Positions 1 through 9,690 of a stretch of 64,000 nucleotides of DNA are shown piece after piece; positions within the stretch are counted from its first letter, which is position 1, and every line of letters starts with the position of its first letter. The position numbers and the translations under genes are program-made. Origin of the DNA: Sweltsa coloradensis. Lineage: Eukaryota; Arthropoda; Insecta; Plecoptera; Chloroperlidae. The notes under the pieces are model-generated. The model was given only the letters and a program-made list of their open reading frames with translations. It was not told the DNA's origin and searched no databases. The stretch covers positions 124,001-188,000 of the forward strand of contig JAMZAV010000068.1 of the NCBI GenBank assembly GCA_024449915.1, written 5' to 3'.

Positions 1-320
1 ATGTAAATATGAACGTTGTAGCCCCACCCGTTTGGTCAGAATCGGCCCAAATGTCACGAAAATATCACAATAAAAATCGAAAAAAATCGTAAAAGTACGA
101 TATTCATGAGAAATATTTCTTCGATTGTACCCAAAAACAATACAGCTCTAAGTTCAGAGATTTCGAAGGTCCCCTCAAATTTTCATCAAGATCGCATATG
201 CCGTTTGCCCGGTAGAGAGCGAACAAACAGACAAAAAAACAAACAAAAAACAAACAAAAAACACCCGAGCTAAATTTTTTGGTGGTGAGTGAAATTGAAG
301 CCTTCGCTTCGCTCATCCAA
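1..320 (-). repeat. R1a: copy of unclassified repeat R1, cut by window edge
   Basis: The copy reads leftwards from the head motif GCTCATCCAA (311-320; reverse strand TTGGATGAGC) and runs off the left edge. The reverse strand shows the family head GGATGAGCGAAGCGAAG, then a T-rich stretch, then a segment ending in a form of the AATCGAAnAATATTTCTCATGA block seen in R1b, R1c and R1d. It is the left arm of a large inverted repeat with R1b. The 70-codon frame inside it has counterparts in the other copies, but only because the DNA repeats; it is full of low-complexity Phe/Leu/Cys and I do not treat it as a gene. The superfamily is not recognised. Confidence 0.7.
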
Positions 321-872
321 TTAAGCGTGATATTATTTTCACTATTTATTATTATAATTTGTATTACTATTAAGATTGATTATAAGAACTTTGCATTGTA
401 TTTCAAGACTTGTACGGCGATTATGCCAAGTACGTAAGTGAGCATACAATGTATTATTGTTGCTAAAGAATTAAAACGCATTTTGAATTTGAATTTGAAT
501 ATATTATACCATTTTCATGTGTATGTCTAGCTGTACGAAATATAAATAAGATTAGGTCATTACCTTCTGTAAGTGGATGAGCGAAGCGAAGACTTCAATT
601 TCACTGACCCCCCCAAAAAATTTAGCTCGTTTTTTTTTGTCTGTTTTTCGCTCTCTACCGGGCAAACGGCTTATGCGATCTTGATGAAAATTTGAGGGGA
701 CATTCGAAATCTCTAAACTTAGAGCTGTATTGTTTTTGGGTACAATCGAAGAAATATTTCTCATGAATATCGTACTTTTACAGTTTTTTTTTTCGATTTT
801 TAGTGCGATATTTTCGTGACATTTGGGCCGATTCTGACCAAACGGGTGGGGTTACAACGTTCATATTTTACA
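1..872. repeat. Large inverted repeat with ~240-bp spacer
   Basis: Positions 1-320 and about 574-872 are reverse complements with small indels. For example, GAACGTTGTAGCCCCACCCG near position 12 is matched on the opposite strand near 860, and CCCGGTAGAGAGCG near 210 is matched near 650. The arms are about 300 bp and the left one continues beyond the window. The spacer (321-573) is AT-rich with no feature I can name. It most likely arose from two head-to-head R1 insertions, though a single foldback element is possible. Confidence 0.8.
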
Positions 873-1110
873 TGGACATTAAGGTAATGGTGATGTATTG
901 CTTTTTGAAAGAAAAAGTTGAAATAGTTAGCCAGAATCCATTGAATAAAGGTTTTAATATGAGTTTTTTTTAGGTTTATGATAACAATTAACAAGTAGCA
1001 ATAGAAACTTGACAACAATCACCTACAATGCATTCAAAAAGCACTTGCAAAGGAAAAACTTACAAAAAAAGCTCATCCATCAACGCGGCGGGACTTAAGC
1101 GTTTTCTTCG
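574..1110 (+). repeat. R1b: complete copy of repeat R1
   Basis: It begins TGGATGAGCGAAGCGAAG (574) and its far end is the complement GCTCATCCA (1071-1079), a 9-bp perfect match. The conserved tail CAACGCGGCGGGACTTAAG then GCGTTTTC follows, to about 1108; R1c carries the same tail. Between the ends lie a T-rich block, a CTCTAAACTTAGAGCTG block and an AATCGAAGAAATATTTCTC block shared with R1c and R1d. No transposase or reverse transcriptase is encoded. Confidence 0.7.
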
Positions 1111-2104
1111 TAGTAAGATAGAACGATGTCAAAAGATAGTTTGGGAGTGATTATTCAACTTTTCGTCGTCCGAGCCAAAGATTAAAGCGATTTTTACGTT
1201 GTAGGTTACCCAGAAAAAAAAACTAGAAAAGTTTTCATTGTTTAGCCGTTGGTAATTCAGATGCAAATCAACGAATTTATCTTAATTTGCATCGCGTAAA
1301 CTCAAGTTGCCACGTTACAAATTGTACCGTGGACCTTTTATCGCCAGCAAGGTGCTGACAACTTGCATAAAATACACTTAACTTCGTTTACTGCAGAGAT
1401 ATCAGGCTTAGCCTTACTTCTCATATGCACTGGAGTTTCTTCTATAACAAATTACCAACTTTTAGTGATAAATGTATTTTTATCAAAATTAAGAAATGTT
1501 GTTTATGATGAGGTTCCTCCGCACTAATCTTCAAGTTTAGATACACAAGTCAGCACGTCTAAACAAAACATCTACTTCACATTTTTCCATAAAAGAGTCT
1601 ATTTAACAATCGATTTGGTTTGTCGGGAAACATTCCCGTTAATGGATTGTATTAAAATTAAAATTAGTTTATTTAACGTTATTTTATGTGAACTATATAC
1701 TTCTCAAAATATATTGGATGCAAATTGGGGCGCATGCATTGACATAAGATTCTATACTCTGAGAATGCTATGAAACACGTCCTACCTATGGTAGTAACTC
1801 CTGCCTATGGCAAAGTAAAGGCTATTGTCATATCCACGTATTGTTGTTTTTTTTTTTGCTTCACACATTCGTATTTGCCGACCACAAAAAACGCATTATT
1901 TACGACATTAATTTTAATTTCAGTTAATATTCATCTACATCAATAGAACATAGCAAAATTTTGTTTTTATTAGCGCCATAACTGAGTTGACAGGCACATC
2001 ACACACTATCATATGCACATGTATTGGTTGACCTTTCCGCGGCGTCAAACCGAATCTTGACCTTCAGTCCTGGTTTTAACTTCTGTCGAAGTAATCCTAA
2101 ATTT
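1111..2104. other. No gene recognised
   Basis: AT-rich, apparently unique DNA. I see no long open frame, no RNA gene and no clear repeat boundary. A short T-run lies near 1850. Confidence 0.6.
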
Positions 2105-2186
2105 CAGGCCTCAAACTTGCTCTGAGAACCTACAGTGGACCCTGTCAGGTCTCAAACTTGCTCTGAGAACCTACAGTGGACCCTGT
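2105..2186. repeat. Tandem duplication, 41-bp unit x2
   Basis: Two adjacent 41-bp units (2105-2145, 2146-2186), each containing CTCAAACTTGCTCTGAGAAC, differ at one base. The near identity points to a recent local duplication. Confidence 0.95.
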
Positions 2187-2489
2187 CGGACTCTCCTCAT
2201 AGACATACGCTCGACAACTGAAAGCTAACTTGACAAATCTTTACTCCCGAATTGAGTCCCTTGTTTCTCCGTGTACGCGCCCAGGTTTCAATGCACTATG
2301 ATTAATTGACGAATAGATTGGATTAGTTGTAAAGTTGATGAAGGCTTCTTACACCAACACAGGGAAGAGTTGGTTAACTATACGTTAACGATTAAAACGT
2401 ATACACCTCGTTTAAAAAAGTCTTAATATAATTGTTAAATTTAAGATTAATTCATGTTTTGAACATATTTATAGACCTACCCTCGTACA
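2187..2489. other. No gene recognised
   Basis: Unique AT-rich sequence between the 41-bp duplication and the tRNA-like SINE. Nothing else seen. Confidence 0.6.
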
Positions 2490-2717
2490 AAGTAATTTAA
2501 AATAGCCACTCAGTGCCCATTGAACTTAAATTTCTCGTGGGAAACCATGCAGCCCAGGATGCAATGCATGTCCCTCTCCAGGTGTCTAGGTATATTGGAG
2601 TTAGGACAAATCTGAAGGGATGTCCGTGGTCGTTTGCTTGTCTCGACGGGATTGGAACCCGGGACCTCCCGAATCAGAGTCGAGCGCCTAACGCTTGAGC
2701 CAGCACTGTCGGTAGTG
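2490..2717 (-). mobile_element. tRNA-derived SINE (Gln-like head)
   Basis: On the reverse strand a tRNA-like head starts near 2712. An A-box-like stretch TGGCTCAAGCGTTAGGCG is followed by an anticodon arm with a 7-nt loop CTCTGAT (anticodon CTG, Gln-like) and the B-box-like GGTTCCAATCC near 2650. A non-tRNA body follows towards 2490. There is no CCA end and no standard acceptor pairing, so this is a SINE rather than a functional tRNA gene. The 3' limit is uncertain and I found no target-site duplication. Confidence 0.7.
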
Positions 2718-3013
2718 CCCCTTTTTACTTAATCATGATTACATTAATATGATGTGTATGCACCTTTTTAGTCTTAAACGCAAGATAATTCATTCGCAGT
2801 GGTTTGACCGATTTTGGTTTATGTTTAAATTTGTTGAACGCTCTATTATTATGCAGTTTTATTGGACAAGCGTAGCAATAAAAGTGGACATAATCTTAGC
2901 ATATTCACAGCAAAAGGTTTTTCTTCGATCTCTACACGCCAAACGGTTAATTCGATCGTGAGGAAACTTTTGCGGTTGCTTTTGCGGCATTGCATTGGCA
3001 TTCCCACGGTAAT
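2718..3013. other. No gene recognised
   Basis: AT-rich sequence between a SINE and a LINE 3' end. The short overlapping open frames here have no recognisable protein character. Confidence 0.6.
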
Positions 3014-3216
3014 TGATACTGATTTATTATTATTAAGTCTTTATTTGCAACAGAAAATAATTCCACTAGTGCAAATATAATATATGAACTTATCAATTAA
3101 CAATTTAAGAACTAACAAATATAATCATAAATGTGTAACATGAAAACATACATCACTTGTATTGATATTCAAGGGCATATACTACTATTTCATGGTTGTG
3201 TTGGTTATGTGAATGT

Positions 3217-3222
<6 letters not shown>

Positions 3223-3292
<70 letters not shown>
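3223..3292. repeat. (GT)35 microsatellite
   Basis: An uninterrupted GT run lies within the 3' UTR of LINE family A, with shorter GT runs on both sides (to 3320). The other family-A copy has CA-rich sequence at the same place, so the microsatellite was probably seeded by the LINE itself. Confidence 0.97.
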
Positions 3293-3294
<2 letters not shown>

Positions 3295-3320
3295 GTGCGT
3301 GCGTGAGTGTGTGTGTGTGT

Positions 3321-3745
3321 TTAGTTGTCAACAATAGTGTCTTGTAAAACAGATTTAAATGTTGCAAGAGTATTAAAATTAAGATCTAGGTCTATGTTTA
3401 AGATTGATAGACTGTTATAAGTTTCTTGCAGCCTGTTCATACATGAATATTTACAAACGTCTATTCTACTTTTTGTGGGATAGAATGTGCTCTGATTCCT
3501 AGTAACACGTGGTGCAACATGGAGATTAAGCTTTTCTAGAAGTGGAGAGTCAACATAATTATTTAAGATTTTATACAAGAAAACCATATCTGCTATCTTG
3601 CGCCTGCTAAAGAGCGTACGCATCCTACTGCTATCGCAAAGACTGAGATATTCATTCCTATGATACTCAATGTTCGATTTTATGCACATTAGTTTCACAA
3701 ATCTTTTCTGTACTTTTTCAAGGGTTTCTATTTTAGATTTATATG
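3321..3745 (-). pseudogene. Non-LTR retrotransposon ORF2 C-terminal fragment
   Basis: The frame encodes about 125-140 residues of the region after the reverse-transcriptase palm, including the run RRKIADMVFLYKILNN and a later PRVTRN. This pattern is typical of the C-terminal domain of Jockey/CR1-like LINE proteins of invertebrates. Sequence upstream of the methionine (3699-3745) stays in frame and reads as LEKVQKRF, a motif normally just before this domain, so the protein continues beyond the ATG and is truncated by the element's 5' end. No catalytic RT motif or endonuclease remains, so it is non-functional. The C-terminus ends TIVDN, and TIVDI is found before the stop at the second family-A copy at 6.9 kb. 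Confidence 0.85.
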
Positions 3746-5577
3746 TGATTTAAAATATATTTGTGTGTTAAAAATGACAATAGGAAACTAAATTACAAAA
3801 CATACTGAAACACGGTTTAATAGTCCAAAAACATACATCTTTTAACATGACAGTAAAAAGTATTCATGAAACGGTAGTTTTATAGGTTCTTTATTTTTAA
3901 TAAGATTTTTAGTTGTAATTTATTTGGCAAGTTTCATCAAACTTAGCTATTCTACTAATATCAATTTAAACATTCATAAGATGAGTTAACGGTGTTTAAT
4001 CAATCCTCCAAATCTGCCTAATGTTTAGCACTAGAAGCCACTTTGTGTATACAGCTCATCTCGCGATTATCGTGTTAACGAAAGATTAAACTAGAAATTA
4101 CCTGTGATTCAATGTCTAACGGAACAATTAAATCAAGTACTAATCTCAAGCTAAATAGAAGTTCCTAAGTACAAAGAAGGAGAAAGAGCACATCTTGTAA
4201 TGTCAATCTAAATATTCATGCAAAACGTATAACACTCACTTTATAAAAATCGCTAAGTGAAATAATATATTTTCTTCATGCATACTACATCTAAAAATAT
4301 CTGAACGACCAAGGCCTTTATACTAAAATCAGAAATGTTTTCATAGTAATATATATTTTTTTACATATCGGGATTTGTGTAGGCTAATTTAAAACACATA
4401 ATATTGTACACTCGTTATATTCAATGGAATTATTATACAACATAATGGTAATCATGTCTACATATTTATTATTTATTTAACATATCCAACTATACAAACT
4501 AAATAATAATATATCAGAAATAAGAAGAAGAATGAAGAAAGAAAGAAAGGCAAATTTAGTAAAAATCAATTTTATCAGTTTATCTAATTCAAAATAAATC
4601 GTTAGTGATTAAGTATTTTATACGTTTACTACCGAAAGATTTTTTTTTAAATTTAAAGAATATAAAGCATAAATTGAAACGATTGTAAGTCACCAATCAT
4701 ATTCTTGATTAAACCTAAACTAAACATGAGGCATTTCATTACGCTCAAGTGTAGCAACTTGCAAAACCATATCACTTTGTTGGCTCCTTTAGAGATATTT
4801 ATTGCTCACAATGCCAGATCTTGAGTAAACTCGCATACTTCCTGTGGGTAAGTATTTTGAGTGGCACGGCAAAGAGGGACTGCGTTCTTTGGCTTTCAGA
4901 TCGCATTACTTCTCTGTTAAGCGGCTTGAACGAGAAACTTCGGAGTGGGGCCATGGACCACTTCAGTCGCAGTTTCGTTGACGATGTAAACACATCTTCT
5001 GATTGACATTGAAAATAAAAGTTTTTTTTATTAGACGAAAATGCTGAATTAAACGTTATAGAAGGATTAATCGATCAGATTTAATTACAATTGCAAAGTG
5101 AGATTTTTGGCTCTTATGTCTATTTTACAACAGAAAATAATAGAATATATCAGGTCAAATCAAATTAACACGAGGTACACAGATTTATAGGGTTTGAAAC
5201 AGAATAATAGACGAACGTAATAAGCTGATAACAAACAATAATATCAATTATAAACTCAAATTAATCAAATTATAATTAATTGATTTTGGTTTAATTATAT
5301 AATTGGAAAAGGGGGTATGAAGGTCATACTCGGCGAAATTGATGGTTTTGATGCATTGATGATTTTGACACATTAATTAGAGACCATTCAATAATATTTC
5401 TATTGGTAAGCGTATAAGCAACACTCAAAGAGACAGTCGAATCAAGGAAGTTAGTTTATCAAACTAAAAGTAGAATTGACTTTTCTAAACTCTCATGCAT
5501 CAATAAGCCACAAACCACGATCTCAGTCTTAAACACAAGTCTTGATTTTAATTTTAATATACTCTTGCGTCATTTAA
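3746..5577. other. No gene recognised; possible decayed LINE tail
   Basis: AT-rich DNA. The segment 4466-4520 (TATTTATTATTTATTTAAC onward) resembles the reverse-strand tail of LINE family D (14.65 and 49.55 kb), but is too diverged to be sure. The short frames on both strands at 4799-5006 overlap each other and look fortuitous. Nothing else recognised. Confidence 0.5.
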
Positions 5578-6913
5578 AGTCTCATCAAGAAGCTTCGCGA
5601 ACTGAACTGCATTCCTGTCGAACTATTGAACATACTAAGTGTCATTTTAAATATTAACTTCGTGCAAGTTAACGATGGTATCTTCCTCTCCGATCCAATA
5701 ACACAGTCAAACGGAGTCCTCCAAGGGGACCCTTCCAGCCCACTTTTGTTCAACCTATTTACTTCAGATATAAAAGAATCTATCTTAGACGAATAATTTA
5801 ACAAAGACGTTCACTTGATAATGTACGCAGATGACATCGCACTATACACGGAAAACCTCGCTCAGCTTCAATACACTTTACTAAAACTCAAAACATGGTG
5901 TGAAAGCAACCATTTAGAAGTAAATGTCAACAAAACAAAAGTTGTTAAGTTCAGAAAAGGGGGGAAGTTAGCCAAAGCGATGTGCTTTTCTATGGTACTG
6001 ACAAAGTCGAGTTTGTATCTTCTTTCAAATATCTGGGTATCTTACTCCATTATAAAGGTACTTCTTTTCTCCCCACATCAAAGCAAGATGTTCTTCTGCC
6101 ATAAAGCCATGCACCTTATCTCCAAATTATACTCACTCTCAATCTCTTGTGCTATGAAACTCTTCCACCTTAAAATTTCCCCGATTGCTTCCTACGGCAT
6201 CGAAATCATATGGCCCTACCTCTCCCAAGCCAATCTCACACAATTAGAATCGGTTAAGACCCTATATATGAAAAAGATCCTTTCTCTATGTAAATTTACT
6301 CGTTCGCGCTTGGTATATGAGATGGTAGATGAATCATTGTTTGTTGCTGACCTACAGTTCAAATTTAACCTAAGCCAATCAGACGCCTTTCGTACTGTCG
6401 TTCATAACTGCATGACAAAACGCCTTGAAATTAGACCTGAATTCTTTACTATGGATCTGTTCAAAAATGATGATTGGAAAAAACCTCTTGCCAAAAACAG
6501 GCATGTGCTAACCCGTGTAGCAGCTCACGGTTTTCACCATTTGTTTTGTCTAGATAGAAAGTTCCATTCATCATATACAGACTGCAAATGCTCCCACTGT
6601 TCTAGGGATTGCGACCTGTATCATGTTTTTATATGTCCAGCTAGGACTCATTCCATTACTGATCTTGCCACAAAGGGTCTTGTCTAGAATCAGGTACAAA
6701 AAGTAAAATATAGTCTGAAATGTTTAATTTATTAAATTTTGTTGTTTTTATTCTGTTGTAAACTTGTAATTTTATTAATCATTTATCCTGTCATTGTCAT
6801 AGCTGAAATGTAAATTGTAACTATTTGTGTAATTTGTATTGGTGTAATGTTGCCTATGTTACGCCATAGTTGGTGTTGTACTCTATGGAGTTTAATAAAA
6901 GTTAAAAAAAAAA
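5578..6913 (+). mobile_element. LINE family B, 5'-truncated, with poly-A tail
   Basis: A non-LTR retrotransposon insertion. It starts inside the reverse-transcriptase palm, runs through the C-terminal region to a stop at 6687, has a ~220-bp 3' UTR with AATAAAAG near 6893, and ends in a run of about ten A (6904-6913). Poly-A plus 5' truncation is the normal signature of target-primed integration. It abuts a family-A LINE end without a gap. Confidence 0.88.
5581..6687 (+). pseudogene. Non-LTR reverse transcriptase remnant, broken ORF2
   Basis: Frame 5581-5793 contains the RT motif run NGVLQGDPSSPLLFNLF (substrate-binding loop). A TAA at 5794-5796 interrupts it, and the same frame then continues into MYADDIALY (from about 5821), the catalytic YxDD motif. 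After KVVKFRKGG (about 5960) the reading frame changes at least twice; FKYLGI is found in another frame near 6030, and the main frame resumes by AMHLISKL (about 6105). The 3' part ends with a Cys/His cluster (CKCSHC ... HVFICP, 6586-6640) typical of LINE ORF2 C-termini. The endonuclease, RT fingers and the first catalytic aspartate region are missing. The element is therefore dead; clade (Jockey/CR1-like or RTE-like) is not settled. Confidence 0.9.
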
Positions 6914-7172
6914 TCTCTCTTACGCAGCACCATTGTTGACATCTAAAATATCTACACACAGACAAAAGAGCGCGCGTATATTCACACTGACAACACACTT
7001 ACACATCACACACACGCAACACACACATACACATACACATACATTTACACGATTTATTTATAGTATGTATATAAATTAATGATTAATTAGGTAAGTATAA
7101 ATTGTTAGGTTATAAGTTAATTTTCACTAGTGGAAAAAAATTAATGTTGTAAATAAAGACTTAATAATGATA
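6914..7172 (+). mobile_element. LINE family A, very short 3' copy
   Basis: It starts just after the poly-A of LINE B. The last codons read STIVDI then stop (about 6921-6947), matching DTIVDN-stop of the 3.3-kb copy. A CA-rich 3' UTR (6955-7050) and the shared terminus TAAATAAAGACTTAATAATG near 7170 follow. This severe 5' truncation leaves only the 3' UTR and about ten codons. Confidence 0.8.
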
Positions 7173-7964
7173 AGAGAAACAAAAAAGATAAACACGGTTT
7201 GAACACAGTCACAACGAGATCACGCTGAAGCCCACTTAAACACAAAATTCAATTCCACTCACATCAATTTAAACCAGTGTCAATATTTTTACACCTCGAA
7301 ATTATCTACAACACCATCCCATTTTCACCTCTTACTAAGCTTGTTATTCGCATCACATTCATGTGGAATCCATCGATTGAATGTTAGTTAACCCTCGGGT
7401 AAAATATGACTATAATACAAGCAAGCATTCATCCACCGCCGCCGCCACTGCCGTGCCCCCTCGAAAGTATCAGCCGAGAGCGCTCGCATGTCACTCGCTT
7501 TGCTGCGTACACCCTTCATCGCGGCTTATTGAAGAACTCAAGAGAGATATCAAACATTTTGTAGCGAACTTATCGATCCCTTTGACACTTCAGGGAAACT
7601 TGGTTCGGAATGAAACTTGTTTTACGCCTTGGTACAAGTCAAAGAGGCACTTAATTGAGAACCCAATTAAGCAGGTTCAACGCATCTTTTCATAAGATGA
7701 AGAAACTTATAGTGAAATGAAAATCTTGACTTTAAAATAAGTAAAGTTCAAAAACCTCGAAGAAAATGAAGTTTGTCACTGAAGCTTTCAAAGTTCTTCT
7801 TCTGGCAAGAGTAAGGATATTTAAAATATATATTCAAATTACGTTAGTTTATCTTGGGAAGTAAGGAAAGGAAACTTTCACTACTAAAAATTCTTTTCTG
7901 TCCTATGGACCTATGGTTCTGTAAATGGATACATTATTTTCGAAATAATGTGATTCTCAAAAAT
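7173..7964. other. No gene recognised; GC-richer island with a 104-codon frame
   Basis: Positions 7381-7695 hold an open frame of 104 codons on the plus strand. Its first half (7420-7530) is clearly richer in GC than the flanks (GCC-rich, with several CpG). I recognise no domain and see no splice evidence, so I do not call a gene; the island could be a regulatory element or an exon. Confidence 0.4.
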
Positions 7965-8890
7965 TAGAGTCTACCCACTCAGTCACACTTGATTTTCATT
8001 GGGGGACATTACTAGAGATGTGCAAAAATGGTTTTTTAAAGTTTGAAAATTCGCGCCTTAAAAATAAAAATTCGCGATTTGTCGCGATTTACCAAAAAAA
8101 CACAATTTTCTCATGCACAACTTAAAAAAAAAAAAATTGATTGATTTTAATGATTTAAAAGAAAAACAAGCTCATGAGAGTGAAGTTCAGAATCAGTTTT
8201 AATTTTAAGCTCAATTTCAGCCTTCAGTTTTCAAAGTTTCCGACAGTTTTTAACCAGAATTAATTTCGTCTACCCGGCACCTCCACCAAATTTACGAAAT
8301 TATGCATTTTTTATGTGTCTTTTGATATGGATTTGAAGTATTTTGAGCTTACTCTCGTTCAAACGATTATTAAGATCTCACAATCGCGTTGTATGACCCG
8401 GCGCCTCCACCATATCTACCAGCAAGTATTAATTTAAATTTCGATTTCGACCCGGCACCTCCACCAAAACTTTGAAATTTTTTTATTTTTTAAAATTTCG
8501 CGACCTAATTCGCATTAAGGACATAATTGCTAATTTCGCCACTAGTTCGCGGTATCAACTAAAATTTCGCGAAATTTCGCGAATTGGAAATTGCTACCAT
8601 TCAATCACAATTCATGAGATTCATGTGCAAACTGAATTTGAAGGGATTATTGCAACTTTAAAAAAATTCGCGAATTTCGTTGTCACCATTTTTGCACATC
8701 TCTAGACATTACATTTAAAGCAGACCAAGCCAACCCTGTAGGCGCCGAAACCATCGACGAGCGCGAACTATGACTAACTAGAGACCGGTATATTTAAGTT
8801 GGAAACACCGATCAATCAAGTTGGACACAATTCTATCCGCGGACAGCGCCAGAATCAATAAGGTCAATTCGGAACAACCTTAGAATTTAT
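7965..8890 (-). mobile_element. SINE family T1, 5'-truncated, split by a MITE
   Basis: Reverse-strand match to the 3' body of the SINE at 9.7-10.1 kb. The end GAGTCTACCCACTCAG (7968) is followed by the GGGGGACATTA block. After the inserted MITE (8013-8704) the match resumes with ATTTAAAGCAGACCAAGCC, then TCGACGAG, and CGCCAGAATCAATAAGG near 8850. The tRNA-like head is absent. The nested insertion dates the SINE as older than the MITE. Confidence 0.85.
8013..8704. mobile_element. hAT-like MITE, family M1 (intact)
   Basis: The element is 692 bp with perfect 19-bp terminal inverted repeats TAGAGATGTGCAAAAATGG (8013-8031 and complement 8686-8704). It is flanked by an exact 8-bp target duplication GACATTAC (8005-8012, 8705-8712). 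The 8-bp duplication and the TAGAGATG-type end fit the hAT superfamily. It encodes no transposase; the frame at 8472-8705 is fortuitous. Inside are three copies of the motif ACCCGGCACCTCCACCA (8272, 8396, 8450). A second copy lies at 39.3-40.0 kb. Confidence 0.93.
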
Positions 8891-9230
8891 TATTTTATTT
8901 ATTTATTGCCACCAACTACAGAGCAAGCTCCACAAATGTGATGTAGGCTTTTGCATTAAATTAATTGAATACTAAAGCACAAAAATAAAAATGATATAAA
9001 ATAATCAAACAATATCTAAATAGGTCAACTAAGGTGAACATTATAATAAACGAAAAAAAAATAGAAAACATTTGAAGAGAAACTCAAAGAGGGGAATCAA
9101 AGATTGAAAATTTAGATGATTTAGATTTACTAAAAAGTCTTGTCTGCAGTCTGCTTCTTGGCAGATGGAAAGTCTGTAGGTTTCGTGTTTGTCTTGCAGG
9201 ATATTCTTTCTTGTATCTGACGTTTCCATT
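8885..9230 (-). mobile_element. LINE 3' end (family E), probable
   Basis: On the reverse strand the sequence ends with GAGCTTGCTCTGTAGTTGG, then TGGCAATAAATAAATAAA (8893-8935), the (AAAT)n tail style of the other LINE ends here. A 62-codon frame upstream (9041-9229) may be the C-terminal tail of ORF2 but has no recognisable motif. The tail sits directly on the broken end of the T1 SINE. Confidence 0.5.
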
Positions 9231-9690
9231 AATATTAGTAGAGCGAACAGTTAACTGTTAATGTCACACTAGATTTCATTTTACACTTACATAGGCCAAA
9301 ACAAAAATTAAAACCTATATATTTTGTTTGACTACGATGTATTTATTTGTGTTTGCGCGTGTATTTAAATGCGAATGCGGACGTTGATAGTAGCTGGTGT
9401 TTGATTACGAGGACACACAACGTTAATCGCACTCTGTAATTAACAAGGGGATCATACAGATTTGATCGGGTTAAACTTAAACCGCCGACACAAACTCAGT
9501 CCTCGCTAACACAAGATGTGTGGCCTGTTTTAAACAATTCAACCGCATCTCATGAAGCTAACCAAATATTGCATTTCACAGTACCGTTACAAGAATGTTT
9601 TCCCTCATTATTTGAAGATAACGGTGCTCAAGAAGAAATAATATTATTACATGGAAATGTCATACAAAAAATGTGTTACATTGGTATGAT
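9231..9690. other. No gene recognised
   Basis: Unique sequence with no recognisable gene. A 68-codon frame at 9518-9724 runs into the following SINE and is not convincing. Confidence 0.55.

Larger units (their letters stand above)
3014..3745 (-). mobile_element. LINE family A, 5'-truncated copy (C-terminus plus 3' UTR)
   Basis: Read on the reverse strand, this holds the C-terminal end of a non-LTR retrotransposon ORF2 (about 3745-3321), a CA-rich 3' UTR and a terminus reading GTTGCAAATAAAGACTTAAT near 3030. The same terminus appears at 7145-7172 on the plus strand, which defines the family's 3' end. The 5' end stops near 3745, as expected for aborted reverse transcription. No clear target duplication was found. 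Confidence 0.8.

Noticed and set aside
3131..3367. Cys/Val- and His/Thr-repeat proteins
   Set aside because: Translation of the GT microsatellite in a LINE 3' UTR.
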